NCBI GenBank assembly: GCA_022769845.1
Contig: JALEIO010000055.1
Coordinates: 1-30,819 of the forward strand
Direction: 5' to 3'
DNA from: Oscillospiraceae bacterium
GTDB taxonomy: Bacteria; Bacillota; Clostridia; UMGS1810
Length of the DNA stretch: 30,819 nucleotides
A program made the position numbers and the translations under genes. The notes under the pieces are model-generated. The model was not told the DNA's origin and made no database searches. It was given only the letters and a program-made list of their open reading frames with translations. This document shows, piece after piece, positions 1 through 7,765 of this stretch (position 1 is the stretch's first letter; every line of letters begins with the position of its first letter).

Positions 1-31
1 AAATCGGTATTTTTATTTTGGGAGCATTTAT

Positions 32-529
32 ATGATAAATAAATTACATTGTGAAATGATCCGCTTATATTGCGGCGACGCAAAAAGAATACAGCATTTC
101 TGCAAGGTTCACAGCTACGCAAAGCTGATTGCCGAAACAGAGAAGGTAGACGCAGACACCTTATTTGTCATTGAAACAGCCGCCTTAACGCATGATATAG
201 GTATTCATTTGTGTGAAGAAAAATACGGTAGCTGCAATGGAAAACTCCAGGAAAAAGAAGGTCCTGCCATTGCAAAAAAGCTGTTGGCAGATTTAAATTT
301 TGATGATAAAGTATCAGAAAGAGTTCAGTATCTTATCGCGCATCATCATACATATGACAATATAGACGGTATTGATTATCAAATACTTGTCGAAGCGGAT
401 TTTCTTGTAAATATGTATGAAGACGGACTGTCCAACCAAGCCATAGAGTATGCATACAATAAAATTTTTAAAACAGCTTCAGGAAAGAGCATATGCAGAA
501 AAATGTTTAATTTGAGCGTTCAGGATTAA
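32..529 (+). CDS. HD-domain phosphohydrolase
   Basis: A 165-residue soluble protein of the HD phosphohydrolase superfamily, metal-dependent enzymes that hydrolyse phosphoesters of nucleotides or signalling molecules in the cytoplasm. The metal-binding pattern is visible in order: H27 (KVHSYAK), H54-D55 (ALTHDIG), the histidine run H104-H106 (AHHHTY) and D123 (VEADF). The length suits a stand-alone HD domain, and no other domain or signal peptide is seen. The ATG at 32 follows a GGGAG ribosome site at 20-24. A hairpin terminator follows immediately, so this gene is transcriptionally separate from the polysaccharide genes downstream. The substrate cannot be inferred. Family assignment is firm; specific function is unknown. 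Confidence 0.85.
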   Translation: MINKLHCEMIRLYCGDAKRIQHFCKVHSYAKLIAETEKVDADTLFVIETAALTHDIGIHLCEEKYGSCNGKLQEKEGPAIAKKLLADLNFDDKVSERVQYLIAHHHTYDNIDGIDYQILVEADFLVNMYEDGLSNQAIEYAYNKIFKTASGKSICRKMFNLSVQD

Positions 530-544
530 ATTTTAAACAGCATA

Positions 545-575
545 CTGGCACCGCTTTTCAAACGGTGCCAGTTTT
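545..575 (+). terminator. Rho-independent terminator after the HD gene
   Basis: A perfect 9-bp stem (CTGGCACCG at 545-553 with its complement at 563-571) with a 9-base loop, followed by TTTT. It lies 16 bases past the HD stop codon. Confidence 0.85.
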
Positions 576-691
576 GTATTTAATTGTATTTTCGTTATTG
601 TAAGCCCCTAAACAGTATGAATTGCAGGAAAGAAAACGTTAAATGTCATATCGCGAATTGTATGACAAACATAAAAAAATGAGAATTATTG

Positions 692-748
692 AAGAAATAT
701 ATAGAAAAATTATAGAGAAATACAAAAGAAAACCATTTATAATATAAT
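692..748 (+). promoter_or_regulatory. Promoter with conserved upstream box, for the SGNH-GH10 pair
   Basis: Bases 692-715 match 22 of 24 bases of the right arm of the 31-bp inverted repeat at 9324-9347. The box extends by alignment to 717. Twenty bases further on is TATAAT (738-743), with an overlapping second TATAAT at 743-748. No good -35 hexamer is visible, which suits an activator-dependent promoter. Transcription would start near 750, leaving about 115 bases of leader before the ATG at 866. The rest of the 530-865 gap holds only the HD terminator and AT-rich sequence. Confidence 0.6.
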
Positions 749-865
749 TAGAAAATATTCGTTCGTCTTGAAAGCTTTGCATTTGCAAAACAAAATGACG
801 GAGCTAAAAAAGATAAAATGTATGTTCATATGCTTAACGAACCGATATATAAAGAGGTGCGGTAT

Positions 866-1486
866 ATGTTTGACGAGGAAACAAGAGAAAAAATTCGGTT
901 GGACGATAACGGTCTAAAGAATGTATTTATGATAGGTGATTCCATTCGGATAGGTTATTGCCGGCAAGTTAAAGAAAACCTTAAGAGCATTGCAAATGTA
1001 ATATATCCCGATGAAAATTGCAGAAATACTCAATATACATATGTTACTCTGTCAAATTGGATAAGATTGGTGGCAAATCCATTAAAAGTAGACACTGTTT
1101 ATTGGAATAACGGACATTGGGATATAAGCCATTGGGCACACGACGAAGAACCGTTAAATACTGTTAAGCAATACTGCAATATGCTTTTAAGAATACATAA
1201 AAGGCTGAAAAACACTTTCAAAAATGCAAAAATCATATTTGCCACAACAACACCGATGAATCCTGACGGAAGTATGGGAGAAAACGTAAGAACTACCAAA
1301 GAAATTAAAAAATATAATTTGGCGGCAATAAGAACTCTCGAGGATAAAGGCGTTATGATAGATAATCTTTTTGAATTTGCAAAAGGCTTTAGCAGTGAAT
1401 ATTATGCAGATTACTGTCATTATACCGTTGAGGGATTTAAAATCATAGCAGACCATATTTCAGAATATTTAAAGGACATTTTATAA
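866..1486 (+). CDS. SGNH/GDSL-type hydrolase (probable carbohydrate esterase)
   Basis: A 206-residue SGNH hydrolase-like protein. Visible blocks are G24-D25-S26 (FMIGDSIRIGY, nucleophile serine), the N81-N82-G83-H84 stretch standing for block III, and D182-x-x-H185 (ADYCHYT) as the last catalytic pair. Members of the superfamily remove acetyl or other acyl groups from polysaccharides, lipids and other esters. The GH10 xylanase 94 bases downstream makes deacylation of xylan or its oligosaccharides the likeliest job (inference). No signal peptide is seen, so it probably acts in the cytoplasm on imported oligosaccharides. The start is set at 866 because GAGGTG (854-859) lies six bases upstream. 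An in-frame ATG at 818 has no usable ribosome site, and the frame stays open back to 752. Confidence 0.75.
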   Translation: MFDEETREKIRLDDNGLKNVFMIGDSIRIGYCRQVKENLKSIANVIYPDENCRNTQYTYVTLSNWIRLVANPLKVDTVYWNNGHWDISHWAHDEEPLNTVKQYCNMLLRIHKRLKNTFKNAKIIFATTTPMNPDGSMGENVRTTKEIKKYNLAAIRTLEDKGVMIDNLFEFAKGFSSEYYADYCHYTVEGFKIIADHISEYLKDIL

Positions 1487-1580
1487 AAATTTATTCTGCT
1501 TATCTTTGCTGAAAATTATTATGATTGGTGCTAAAATAAAGACAGAGAAAAATTTCAAATATATTTATGGAGGCTGCAAG

Positions 1581-4289
1581 ATGAAAAAAACTGTTTCGCT
1601 GGTTTTGCTGATATCTTTTGTTTTATGCATATTATCAGTTTTTTCGGTGTTGGGTGCTGACGAAAATACGTCTGCCGAAAACATTTATTTTGAAGATTTC
1701 GATAGTATGCAGGACTTTCCGACCAATATTATTACAAGCAAAAATGCAGTAACTTATTTGGATGACACAATGAATTATCCATATGACAAAAATGGTAAAA
1801 GCGTCTGTTTAAGCCTTTGGGATTATTATGTCAGCGCGCGTTTCTGCGGTATTTTTTCCGCTGTGGAAAAAGGCAATACATATATTGTTTCGGCAATGAT
1901 GAGGTTAAGCAATGAATCAGAGATGGACAGCGGCACTGTTTTTTTTAATCTTCTGGATGAAAATTATCAGAAACTGGATTACATAGGAAACGGAGGTTCA
2001 GATTGCGCTAAAACCATAACCAAAAACGAGTGGACGCGGATTACCTTCAGCTTTGTTGCAGGCGATAATTTCAACACAGCAGTTCTATCTTCCGCGCGCC
2101 CTTCTTCCGAACCGGGAAAAATGCTGTTAAATGTTGACAATGTTACGGTTAAATGCGAAGCTCTTGAATCCGAAACTAATTTTTACAGTTCATTTGAAAA
2201 TGGCGTTAAAATATCCAATATTGAATATCTGAAAAAAGGACCTATTACAACAGAGACCGTTATATCGAATAATATGAGCTCGGACAGAATGGTTGATATT
2301 ATATCTGCAGTTTATAATAACAACAGCCTCATTAAAGTTAAAGCGGAGAAAGTTACAGTTCCTGCAAAGCAGAAAACTGAAGTGAATTTAACACACAACA
2401 TAGATGAAAATGTTGATGACAGTTATTTTCTGAAGGTATTTGTATGGAATGATATGGCGCCCAAATGTGTACCAAAAACAATTTCGGGTAAAAGCACCTC
2501 TCCAAAATTGCCCGAAATTACAAACCAGAACGATAAAGCTGATAAGCTTCCGGACGGCGATACGGTTCTTAATGAAACTGCCCTGTTCACAGAGGGCTAT
2601 AACAAAAGTATAAATCCTGAATTTGACTCAAGCTATGCAAACTATTGGGGATATTCATACAATGCATCATTTGATATTGTTGATGTAAGCAATGAATCCG
2701 TTCCGTTTAATAATGCGGTTAGGGTTTCTGTGGATGAAGTGCCGCCCACAGCAAACGGTGTAAGGATAGGAATTTCATCAGCGGAAAAGACAATTAATGC
2801 GGGAGATGTGTGTTTGCTGACATTGTATATGCGCACAATAGACGCCGCAAACGATCAAGGCAGCGCCGTTGTAAGCTGTATATTTCAAACAGCAACCGAT
2901 CCGTGGAAAAAGTCACTTCAGCAAGATGTTTACACAAGCGGCGAGTGGCATAAATATTATCTGCCTTTTACAGCGGCAGAGGACCATACTGCCGGAAATT
3001 CAGGACTCGTGTTAAGGTTCGGACATAACCAACAGGTATTGGAATTAGGCGGTTTAAGCATTGTAAATTACGGAAACAGTGTTTCAATTAATGATATGCC
3101 CCGTACAGAATATGATTATTATAAAGGTATGGAAGATGATGCGCCGTGGAGGGCAGAAGCAGACGAAAGAATTAAGAATGTCCGTATGGGAAATATGAGT
3201 ATTGCGGTTAAGGACAGCAGCGGAAATCCCATTCCGAATGCAAATGTATCTGTCAATATGAAAGAGCACGAGTTTGACTTTGGCGGTGTTATGTGGTCTG
3301 CTCCGTCATCAAACCCCGAAGGCGAATTTTTTGATAATATAAAGAAAAATTTTAATATTACCGTTCCGGGAAATGCGCTTAAATGGCCTAAATGGGAAAG
3401 CTCGCCTCAAACAGCCGTTTCAGCCGTTGAATGGGCAAAGGCTAACGGTCTTAAAGTAAGAGGACACACGCTGATATGGGATAGTCTTTCGCATATGCCA
3501 AGTGATATTAAGGAAATCGAAGATGACAAGGATAAGGTATCCGAGCGTATTGAATCGCATATAAAGTATATTGTCGGAACGCTGAAAGGCAAGGTTGATG
3601 AGTGGGACGTTTTAAATGAGCCGGTTATGAATAAAAATTTGCAAACAAAATACGGCCAGGAAATTTTTGTTGACTGGTTTAAGTGGGCGCGTGAGGCCGA
3701 CCCCGATGCGAAGCTCTATGTAAACGAAACAGGAATTGTCGGGTACGATTACGCCCGCGTGCGTGAATTTCACAGAATTTTGGAAAAAATGGTTGAAAAT
3801 AATGTTGACTTTGACGCGATTGGTATTCAGGGACATTTTTCAACGCCCTGCAGCCCAATTGATTTTTACAATCAAATTGATGAATTGTCAAAATACGGCA
3901 AAGAAATTAAAATTACCGAATACAGCATATCGGCATCCGACGAAATGTCCGCACATTTTACGCGCGACCTGCTTACAGCAGTATTCAGCCACGAAAATGT
4001 TAACGGTTTTGTAATTTGGAATCACAGCGACAGTGACGGCAGCAATCCAAATGCAGTTATGTATGACAGTAATTGGAATTTAAAGCCTGCCGGTGAACAG
4101 ATTTTAGATTTGATTTATAATAAATGGCATACAGATGAGCTCGGAAAAGCGGACGAAAACGGAATTTTTAATTTGCGTGCGTTTTATGGCACCTATACCG
4201 TAACTGTAAACTATGGGGATAAGCTTGTAAAAAAAGATTTAGTTTTGACTAAAAACGGAGACAGTGTGTTCGAGATAACCCTTGAATAA
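1581..4289 (+). CDS. Secreted multidomain GH10 endo-beta-1,4-xylanase
   Basis: A 902-residue exported glycoside hydrolase family 10 enzyme, which cleaves internal beta-1,4-xylosidic bonds with retention. Order: signal peptide (1-25), the locus-specific binding-like module (about 35-192), a small beta domain ending in a KVFVWND motif (198-303), a CBM4/9/22-like module (about 325-498), a linker beta segment, and GH10 (about 555-855). GH10 hallmarks are NFNITVPGNALKW, KVRGHTLIW, WDVLNEP (acid/base E680) and IKITEY (nucleophile E780). The start at 1581 has GGAGG at 1569-1573; an upstream in-frame ATG at 1521 and the open frame before it lack this. It pairs with the second GH10 at 21056, sharing the central binding module and catalytic domain but not the flanking modules. 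There is no SLH or sortase anchor. An IS1182-type end starts 20 bases after the stop, so the native terminator may be lost. Confidence 0.93.
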   Translation: MKKTVSLVLLISFVLCILSVFSVLGADENTSAENIYFEDFDSMQDFPTNIITSKNAVTYLDDTMNYPYDKNGKSVCLSLWDYYVSARFCGIFSAVEKGNTYIVSAMMRLSNESEMDSGTVFFNLLDENYQKLDYIGNGGSDCAKTITKNEWTRITFSFVAGDNFNTAVLSSARPSSEPGKMLLNVDNVTVKCEALESETNFYSSFENGVKISNIEYLKKGPITTETVISNNMSSDRMVDIISAVYNNNSLIKVKAEKVTVPAKQKTEVNLTHNIDENVDDSYFLKVFVWNDMAPKCVPKTISGKSTSPKLPEITNQNDKADKLPDGDTVLNETALFTEGYNKSINPEFDSSYANYWGYSYNASFDIVDVSNESVPFNNAVRVSVDEVPPTANGVRIGISSAEKTINAGDVCLLTLYMRTIDAANDQGSAVVSCIFQTATDPWKKSLQQDVYTSGEWHKYYLPFTAAEDHTAGNSGLVLRFGHNQQVLELGGLSIVNYGNSVSINDMPRTEYDYYKGMEDDAPWRAEADERIKNVRMGNMSIAVKDSSGNPIPNANVSVNMKEHEFDFGGVMWSAPSSNPEGEFFDNIKKNFNITVPGNALKWPKWESSPQTAVSAVEWAKANGLKVRGHTLIWDSLSHMPSDIKEIEDDKDKVSERIESHIKYIVGTLKGKVDEWDVLNEPVMNKNLQTKYGQEIFVDWFKWAREADPDAKLYVNETGIVGYDYARVREFHRILEKMVENNVDFDAIGIQGHFSTPCSPIDFYNQIDELSKYGKEIKITEYSISASDEMSAHFTRDLLTAVFSHENVNGFVIWNHSDSDGSNPNAVMYDSNWNLKPAGEQILDLIYNKWHTDELGKADENGIFNLRAFYGTYTVTVNYGDKLVKKDLVLTKNGDSVFEITLE

Positions 4290-4308
4290 TATTTCCAACG
4301 GGCAGTTT

Positions 4309-4385
4309 GGTAGTGCATAAAGTTGGACCTGTTGACAAAGTAGAAATTTTGATTTGAAAAAAACATTTGGAATAAGGTTAATATT
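4309..4385 (-). mobile_element. Solo right-end fragment of an IS1182-type element
   Basis: Bases 4325-4385 are the exact reverse complement of 29249-29309 (61 of 61), the right end of the IS1182-type element at 27806. The outer 31 bases (4309-4339) equal that element's left terminal repeat at 27806-27836. This is therefore the right tip of a second copy in the opposite orientation. It keeps its complete terminal repeat but is cut off by the IS256-family element at 4385. The rest of that copy is absent from the other side of the IS256 element. Confidence 0.8.
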
Positions 4386-4529
4386 GAGAGTGTTAAAAAA
4401 AGTCTGTGGGCGTATGAAAGAAAGTCTGTAAATTTAGATCTTCTATGATAATTACTTTGATAATTCAACTGTAAAACTGGCTGATTGCTACATTTTATGT
4501 ATACTACAAAATTTTAGGCACGTCAAGAG

Positions 4530-4555
4530 AAGGTGTGAAATTCGCACCTTTTTTT
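4530..4555 (+). terminator. Rightward terminator inside the IS256-family element
   Basis: An 8-bp stem (AAGGTGTG with CGCACCTT, one G-T pair) with a 5-base loop and a run of seven T (4549-4555). It would stop transcripts entering from the upstream xylanase gene and so keep antisense reading out of the leftward transposase gene. Confidence 0.7.
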
Positions 4556-4570
4556 GACGTCATTTTTTAG

Positions 4571-5815
4571 TTATTCCGGCAGCCTTCCCTCGTACATAAT
4601 GGATAGCTCTCCGTATACCTGCCCCCAGTTTCGTATTGTGACAGTCCATTTTTTTGTTGCTTCAAAGGTCGATAGATACAATGCTTTAAGTAATGCCGTA
4701 TCGCTTGGAAATACGCTTCTTTGGCGGTTAAGCTTACGATAGACCGCATTCAGGCTTTCAATAGCATTAGTCGTATAAATAACCTTTCTGACGGTGGAGG
4801 AGAATTTGAATATGGGCGAAATACAATCCCAGTTATCGTTCCAACGTTTCATTGAATTAGGGTATTTAGGTACCCACTTTGCTGTGACTCTGTCTAATGC
4901 TTCCAGTGCTTTTTTCTCATCCGCTGCATGATATATTGTTTTCAAATCAGTTGCAAATGCTTTTCTGTCTTTATCAGGAACATATTTCAGTGTGTTTCTT
5001 ACCATGTGTACTATACAACGCTGATATTCTGTTTTTGGAAATGCCGCACCTATTGCTTCTTTGATACCTGTTAGTCCGTCAGCACAGAGAACAAGGATAT
5101 CTTTTACACCTCTGTTTTTCAGTTCATTAAGCACTGAAAGCCAGTATTTTGAGCTTTCATTATCACCAACATTAATGGTTAGAACTTCTTTCATACCGCT
5201 TGTATTGATGCCGAGTATGACATAATATGCTGCAAGCTTGCGTATAACTCCTTCTTCACGAACAGAATAGTGTATTGCATCTATGTAGACAATTGGATAA
5301 ACCTCATTGAGAGGTCTGTTCTGCCAATCCTCAATTTGTGGCAGTATCTTATCTGTTACATCAGAGATAAAGCCCTCGGAAGGCTCAAATCCATATATGT
5401 CGTTGATGATGTCTGATATCTGTCTTGTGGTCATTCCTTTGGCGTACATAGATATTATTTTTTGGTCAATATCGGATATATCCTTTTGACGCTTTTTCAC
5501 TATTTGTGGTTCAAAAGTTGATTTACGGTCTTGAGGTACTTGGATATCCATATTGCCGTAAGAACTGTTGATACGCTTTGATTTGTACCCATTACGATAG
5601 TCATCACTGTCAGAGCGTTCGGATTTCTCATAGCCTAAATGATTATCCATTTCTGCTTCCATCATTTCTTTAATAGTTCCGCCCAAAAGGTCTTTTAAAG
5701 CCTCTTGGATATCCGTTGCTGTTTCGATATCATATTCTTCGAGCAGATGACGGATAATATTTCGTTTTCCTTCTGTCATTTGTACTTTATGTACCGGTTT
5801 CTTTTCTCTTGCCAT
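4571..5815 (-). CDS. IS256-family transposase
   Basis: A 414-residue DDE transposase of the mutator-like IS256 family, catalysing movement of the element around it. The sequence shows the family N-terminus (GTIKEMMEAEMDNHLGYEKS), the first catalytic Asp in VYIDAIHY, the second in LVLCADGLTGIKE and the Glu in NAIESLNA. The length is usual for the family and no frame break is seen, so it is probably functional. AGGAGG lies about eight bases before the ATG at 5815. It belongs to a different subgroup from the truncated transposase at 29452: alignable, but clearly diverged. Confidence 0.95.
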   Translation of the reverse strand: MAREKKPVHKVQMTEGKRNIIRHLLEEYDIETATDIQEALKDLLGGTIKEMMEAEMDNHLGYEKSERSDSDDYRNGYKSKRINSSYGNMDIQVPQDRKSTFEPQIVKKRQKDISDIDQKIISMYAKGMTTRQISDIINDIYGFEPSEGFISDVTDKILPQIEDWQNRPLNEVYPIVYIDAIHYSVREEGVIRKLAAYYVILGINTSGMKEVLTINVGDNESSKYWLSVLNELKNRGVKDILVLCADGLTGIKEAIGAAFPKTEYQRCIVHMVRNTLKYVPDKDRKAFATDLKTIYHAADEKKALEALDRVTAKWVPKYPNSMKRWNDNWDCISPIFKFSSTVRKVIYTTNAIESLNAVYRKLNRQRSVFPSDTALLKALYLSTFEATKKWTVTIRNWGQVYGELSIMYEGRLPE

Positions 5816-5974
5816 AATTAAAGGCCTCCTATGATTATTTATTTTATCATAGAAGACCTTCTTTTTCTACTATTTACAGAAATACTTTCACAGACTTTTT
5901 TTAACACTCTCACCTACTTTTACGCGATGCTAATACCCCCTCTGGTAATTTCATTTGCCAACTGTTTTCAGATA

Positions 5975-5993
5975 TCCGGCATTTATTGCCGGA
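5975..5993. other. Small hairpin between convergent units
   Basis: TCCGGC (5975-5980) and GCCGGA (5988-5993) form a 6-bp stem with a 7-base loop, in the 110-bp gap between the IS256 element and the end of the leftward operon. There is no T-run in either direction, so a terminator role is uncertain. Confidence 0.3.
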
Positions 5994-6022
5994 ATATGTC
6001 TTCGGCGCCTTAAAACAAATTG

Positions 6023-6889
6023 TTATAAATCTAAATTAAAAGTAAATGTTGTGTCGTTAGTCCATTTTTCTTTTGGATTAACGGTATGGTTTCTTGCAAC
6101 CATAAAGTATATTTTATGATCCCATGGCCTAACTTGCAAATGCATTTCCGCGCTATCCAATTTAGGAACAGTATGATTGTCTATTTGAATTGATATACCG
6201 CTTTTTTTGCCATAAACTTTTACGGAAGTAATATCTTTGTTAAATTGTGATATTACAGTATTGCTTTCTGTTGTAGACACATCACATTCAATATTCTTAT
6301 TCGGACCGTCAAGCATAACGGCTGTATCTGTCATTTGAAATCCGTTTATATCACGGACTATCGGAAGCATACCCATTCCGGAGGCTGTAATTAATAAAGA
6401 TTGCAGCCATTCAACGTTTTGCTTTATATTTATTACACCGTTTGATACAGTATATAATTTTTCGTGAACGGCAATGTTGTCATTTGGAGTGTTACACCTG
6501 TCAACAAAAGATTTTTGATAAAATACTGCTTCATTGCACTCAATATTATTTACGGTATCAAGCTTTATTTCTTTTTTGTCGGCGGTTAGTTTTACCTCAA
6601 TAATATTTTCATCTCCGTGAAATCCGCCGCTGAAGTCTTCGGCGTCGATTTCACGTGCAGCAAATTCCCATTCTCCATTTCCGACAATGGGATAACCGTT
6701 GAATAATTCTTTAAATTCATACTTATCTGTTCTGACATAGCCATAAGCACGTATTATTCTGTAGAGATTGGCATTAATATCTTTTCTTTTTACATGTTCA
6801 AAATGATACTTTATGTAATTGTTTTCGCTTTTATTACATTTTTGATATATGTCAAATCCTGTTTCCAATACTTTGATTACTATATTCAT
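6023..6889 (-). CDS. Unrecognised protein, partner of the GH16 gene
   Basis: A 288-residue protein I do not recognise. Its pattern of short alternating hydrophobic strands suggests an all-beta protein. Distinct segments are GNGEWEFAAREID followed by FSGGFHGDEN (about residues 70-93), and HLQVRPWDHKIYF near the C-terminus. There is no signal peptide, membrane segment or known catalytic motif. It starts one base after the stop of the GH16 gene, with GAGGTG supplied by that gene's last codons, so the two are translationally coupled and probably act on the same material. It could be an intracellular polysaccharide-active enzyme or binding protein of an undescribed family. Function unknown. Confidence 0.6.
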   Translation of the reverse strand: MNIVIKVLETGFDIYQKCNKSENNYIKYHFEHVKRKDINANLYRIIRAYGYVRTDKYEFKELFNGYPIVGNGEWEFAAREIDAEDFSGGFHGDENIIEVKLTADKKEIKLDTVNNIECNEAVFYQKSFVDRCNTPNDNIAVHEKLYTVSNGVINIKQNVEWLQSLLITASGMGMLPIVRDINGFQMTDTAVMLDGPNKNIECDVSTTESNTVISQFNKDITSVKVYGKKSGISIQIDNHTVPKLDSAEMHLQVRPWDHKIYFMVARNHTVNPKEKWTNDTTFTFNLDL

Positions 6890-6890
6890 T

Positions 6891-7742
6891 TTATTTCACC
6901 TCGTCAAATACCCTTACATAATCAACTTCAAAATAATCAGGCAAAACGGCTTTAAACAGCTTTTCGTCAGGCTGACCCTGAACGCCGAATTTGCTTTCAA
7001 GACCACCTCTGTTCATAGATTTATGGTATCCGTGACATTCGGTTGAAACTAAAATGAACTGTTCAACATCTGAAACAGGAGCTTCCTGTATTCCAGTAAG
7101 AATTCCGTCGTGATAAAATCTATAGCCGTCTTTGCTCCAGTCAACGCCATATCTATGCCAGCCGTCATCTGTTTCTTCAAAGTCAAACCACATATGACCA
7201 TACCATTTGCTGTCTTTTCCGTATCCGCCCCAACCGTTTCCGCATCCTATTTTATTATCGGTGTAAAGTTTGTAATTTTCTATTATGTCAACTTCCACAC
7301 CGCATTGCTTTGGATCGGGATGCGAACCTATACCGGGTGCCTGCAGCCAAAACGCACTGTGCCATCCATCATTTTTTGGAAATTTGCAGCAAATTTCATA
7401 ATATCCGTATTTGTGCATAAATTTTGGCTCTTGTCTTTTGCCGAACGGCCAAAATCCTTTAGAATCTTTAGGAATATCAAAGGTCAGCGAACCTGTTTGC
7501 AGATGAGGAGAATAAAAATTACCGTCTTTTTCTATAAGATGAAGCTGCAAATGACTGTTACCGTCTAAAACAACACCTTCTTTGGTAAATGTAGGAGAGG
7601 GATACCCCCAATAATTTGTCCTGAAAGACCACTTGCTTTCATCCAACTGCGAACCGTCAAACTCATCATTCCATACCATTTTCCATTTTTTGTCTTTTGG
7701 TAAATAATTAAAGGTATGATTTTCTAAAAAATACTTTATCAT
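6891..7742 (-). CDS. GH16-family beta-glycan hydrolase, apparently cytoplasmic
   Basis: A 283-residue glycoside hydrolase family 16 protein. The catalytic signature ExDxxE is present as E150-V-D152-I-I-E155 (nucleophile and acid/base). Other family features are MVWNDEFDG near the N-terminus, YGYYEICCKFP, WHSAFWLQAPG and the closing strand YFEVDYVRVFD. GH16 enzymes cut beta-1,3 or beta-1,4 glucans or galactans, and the exact substrate cannot be read here. It has no signal peptide, which is unusual because most GH16 enzymes are secreted; an intracellular oligosaccharide role is inferred. GGAGG precedes the ATG at 7742. It lies 23 bases after the FAD oxidoreductase gene and one base before the unrecognised gene, in one leftward operon. 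Confidence 0.85.
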   Translation of the reverse strand: MIKYFLENHTFNYLPKDKKWKMVWNDEFDGSQLDESKWSFRTNYWGYPSPTFTKEGVVLDGNSHLQLHLIEKDGNFYSPHLQTGSLTFDIPKDSKGFWPFGKRQEPKFMHKYGYYEICCKFPKNDGWHSAFWLQAPGIGSHPDPKQCGVEVDIIENYKLYTDNKIGCGNGWGGYGKDSKWYGHMWFDFEETDDGWHRYGVDWSKDGYRFYHDGILTGIQEAPVSDVEQFILVSTECHGYHKSMNRGGLESKFGVQGQPDEKLFKAVLPDYFEVDYVRVFDEVK

Positions 7743-7765
7743 TTTATTTCCTCCGTTTTTTAATT

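Larger units (their letters stand above)
4385..5912 (-). mobile_element. Complete IS256-family insertion sequence
   Basis: About 1.53 kb, bounded by perfect 24-bp terminal inverted repeats: the left begins TGAGAGTGTTAAAAAAAGTC and the right is its complement ending at 5912. Further subterminal inverted repeats occur at 4439-4451 and 5844-5856 (13 bp). It carries one transposase gene on the minus strand. No 8-9 bp target duplication is visible: the bases before 4385 (GGTTAATAT) and after 5912 (CCTACTTTT) do not match. Deletion or recombination after insertion is likely. Confidence 0.9.

Noticed and set aside
818..865. ATG at 818 as start of the SGNH gene
   Set aside because: The only GGAG is 14 bases away, whereas GAGGTG is ideally placed before 866.
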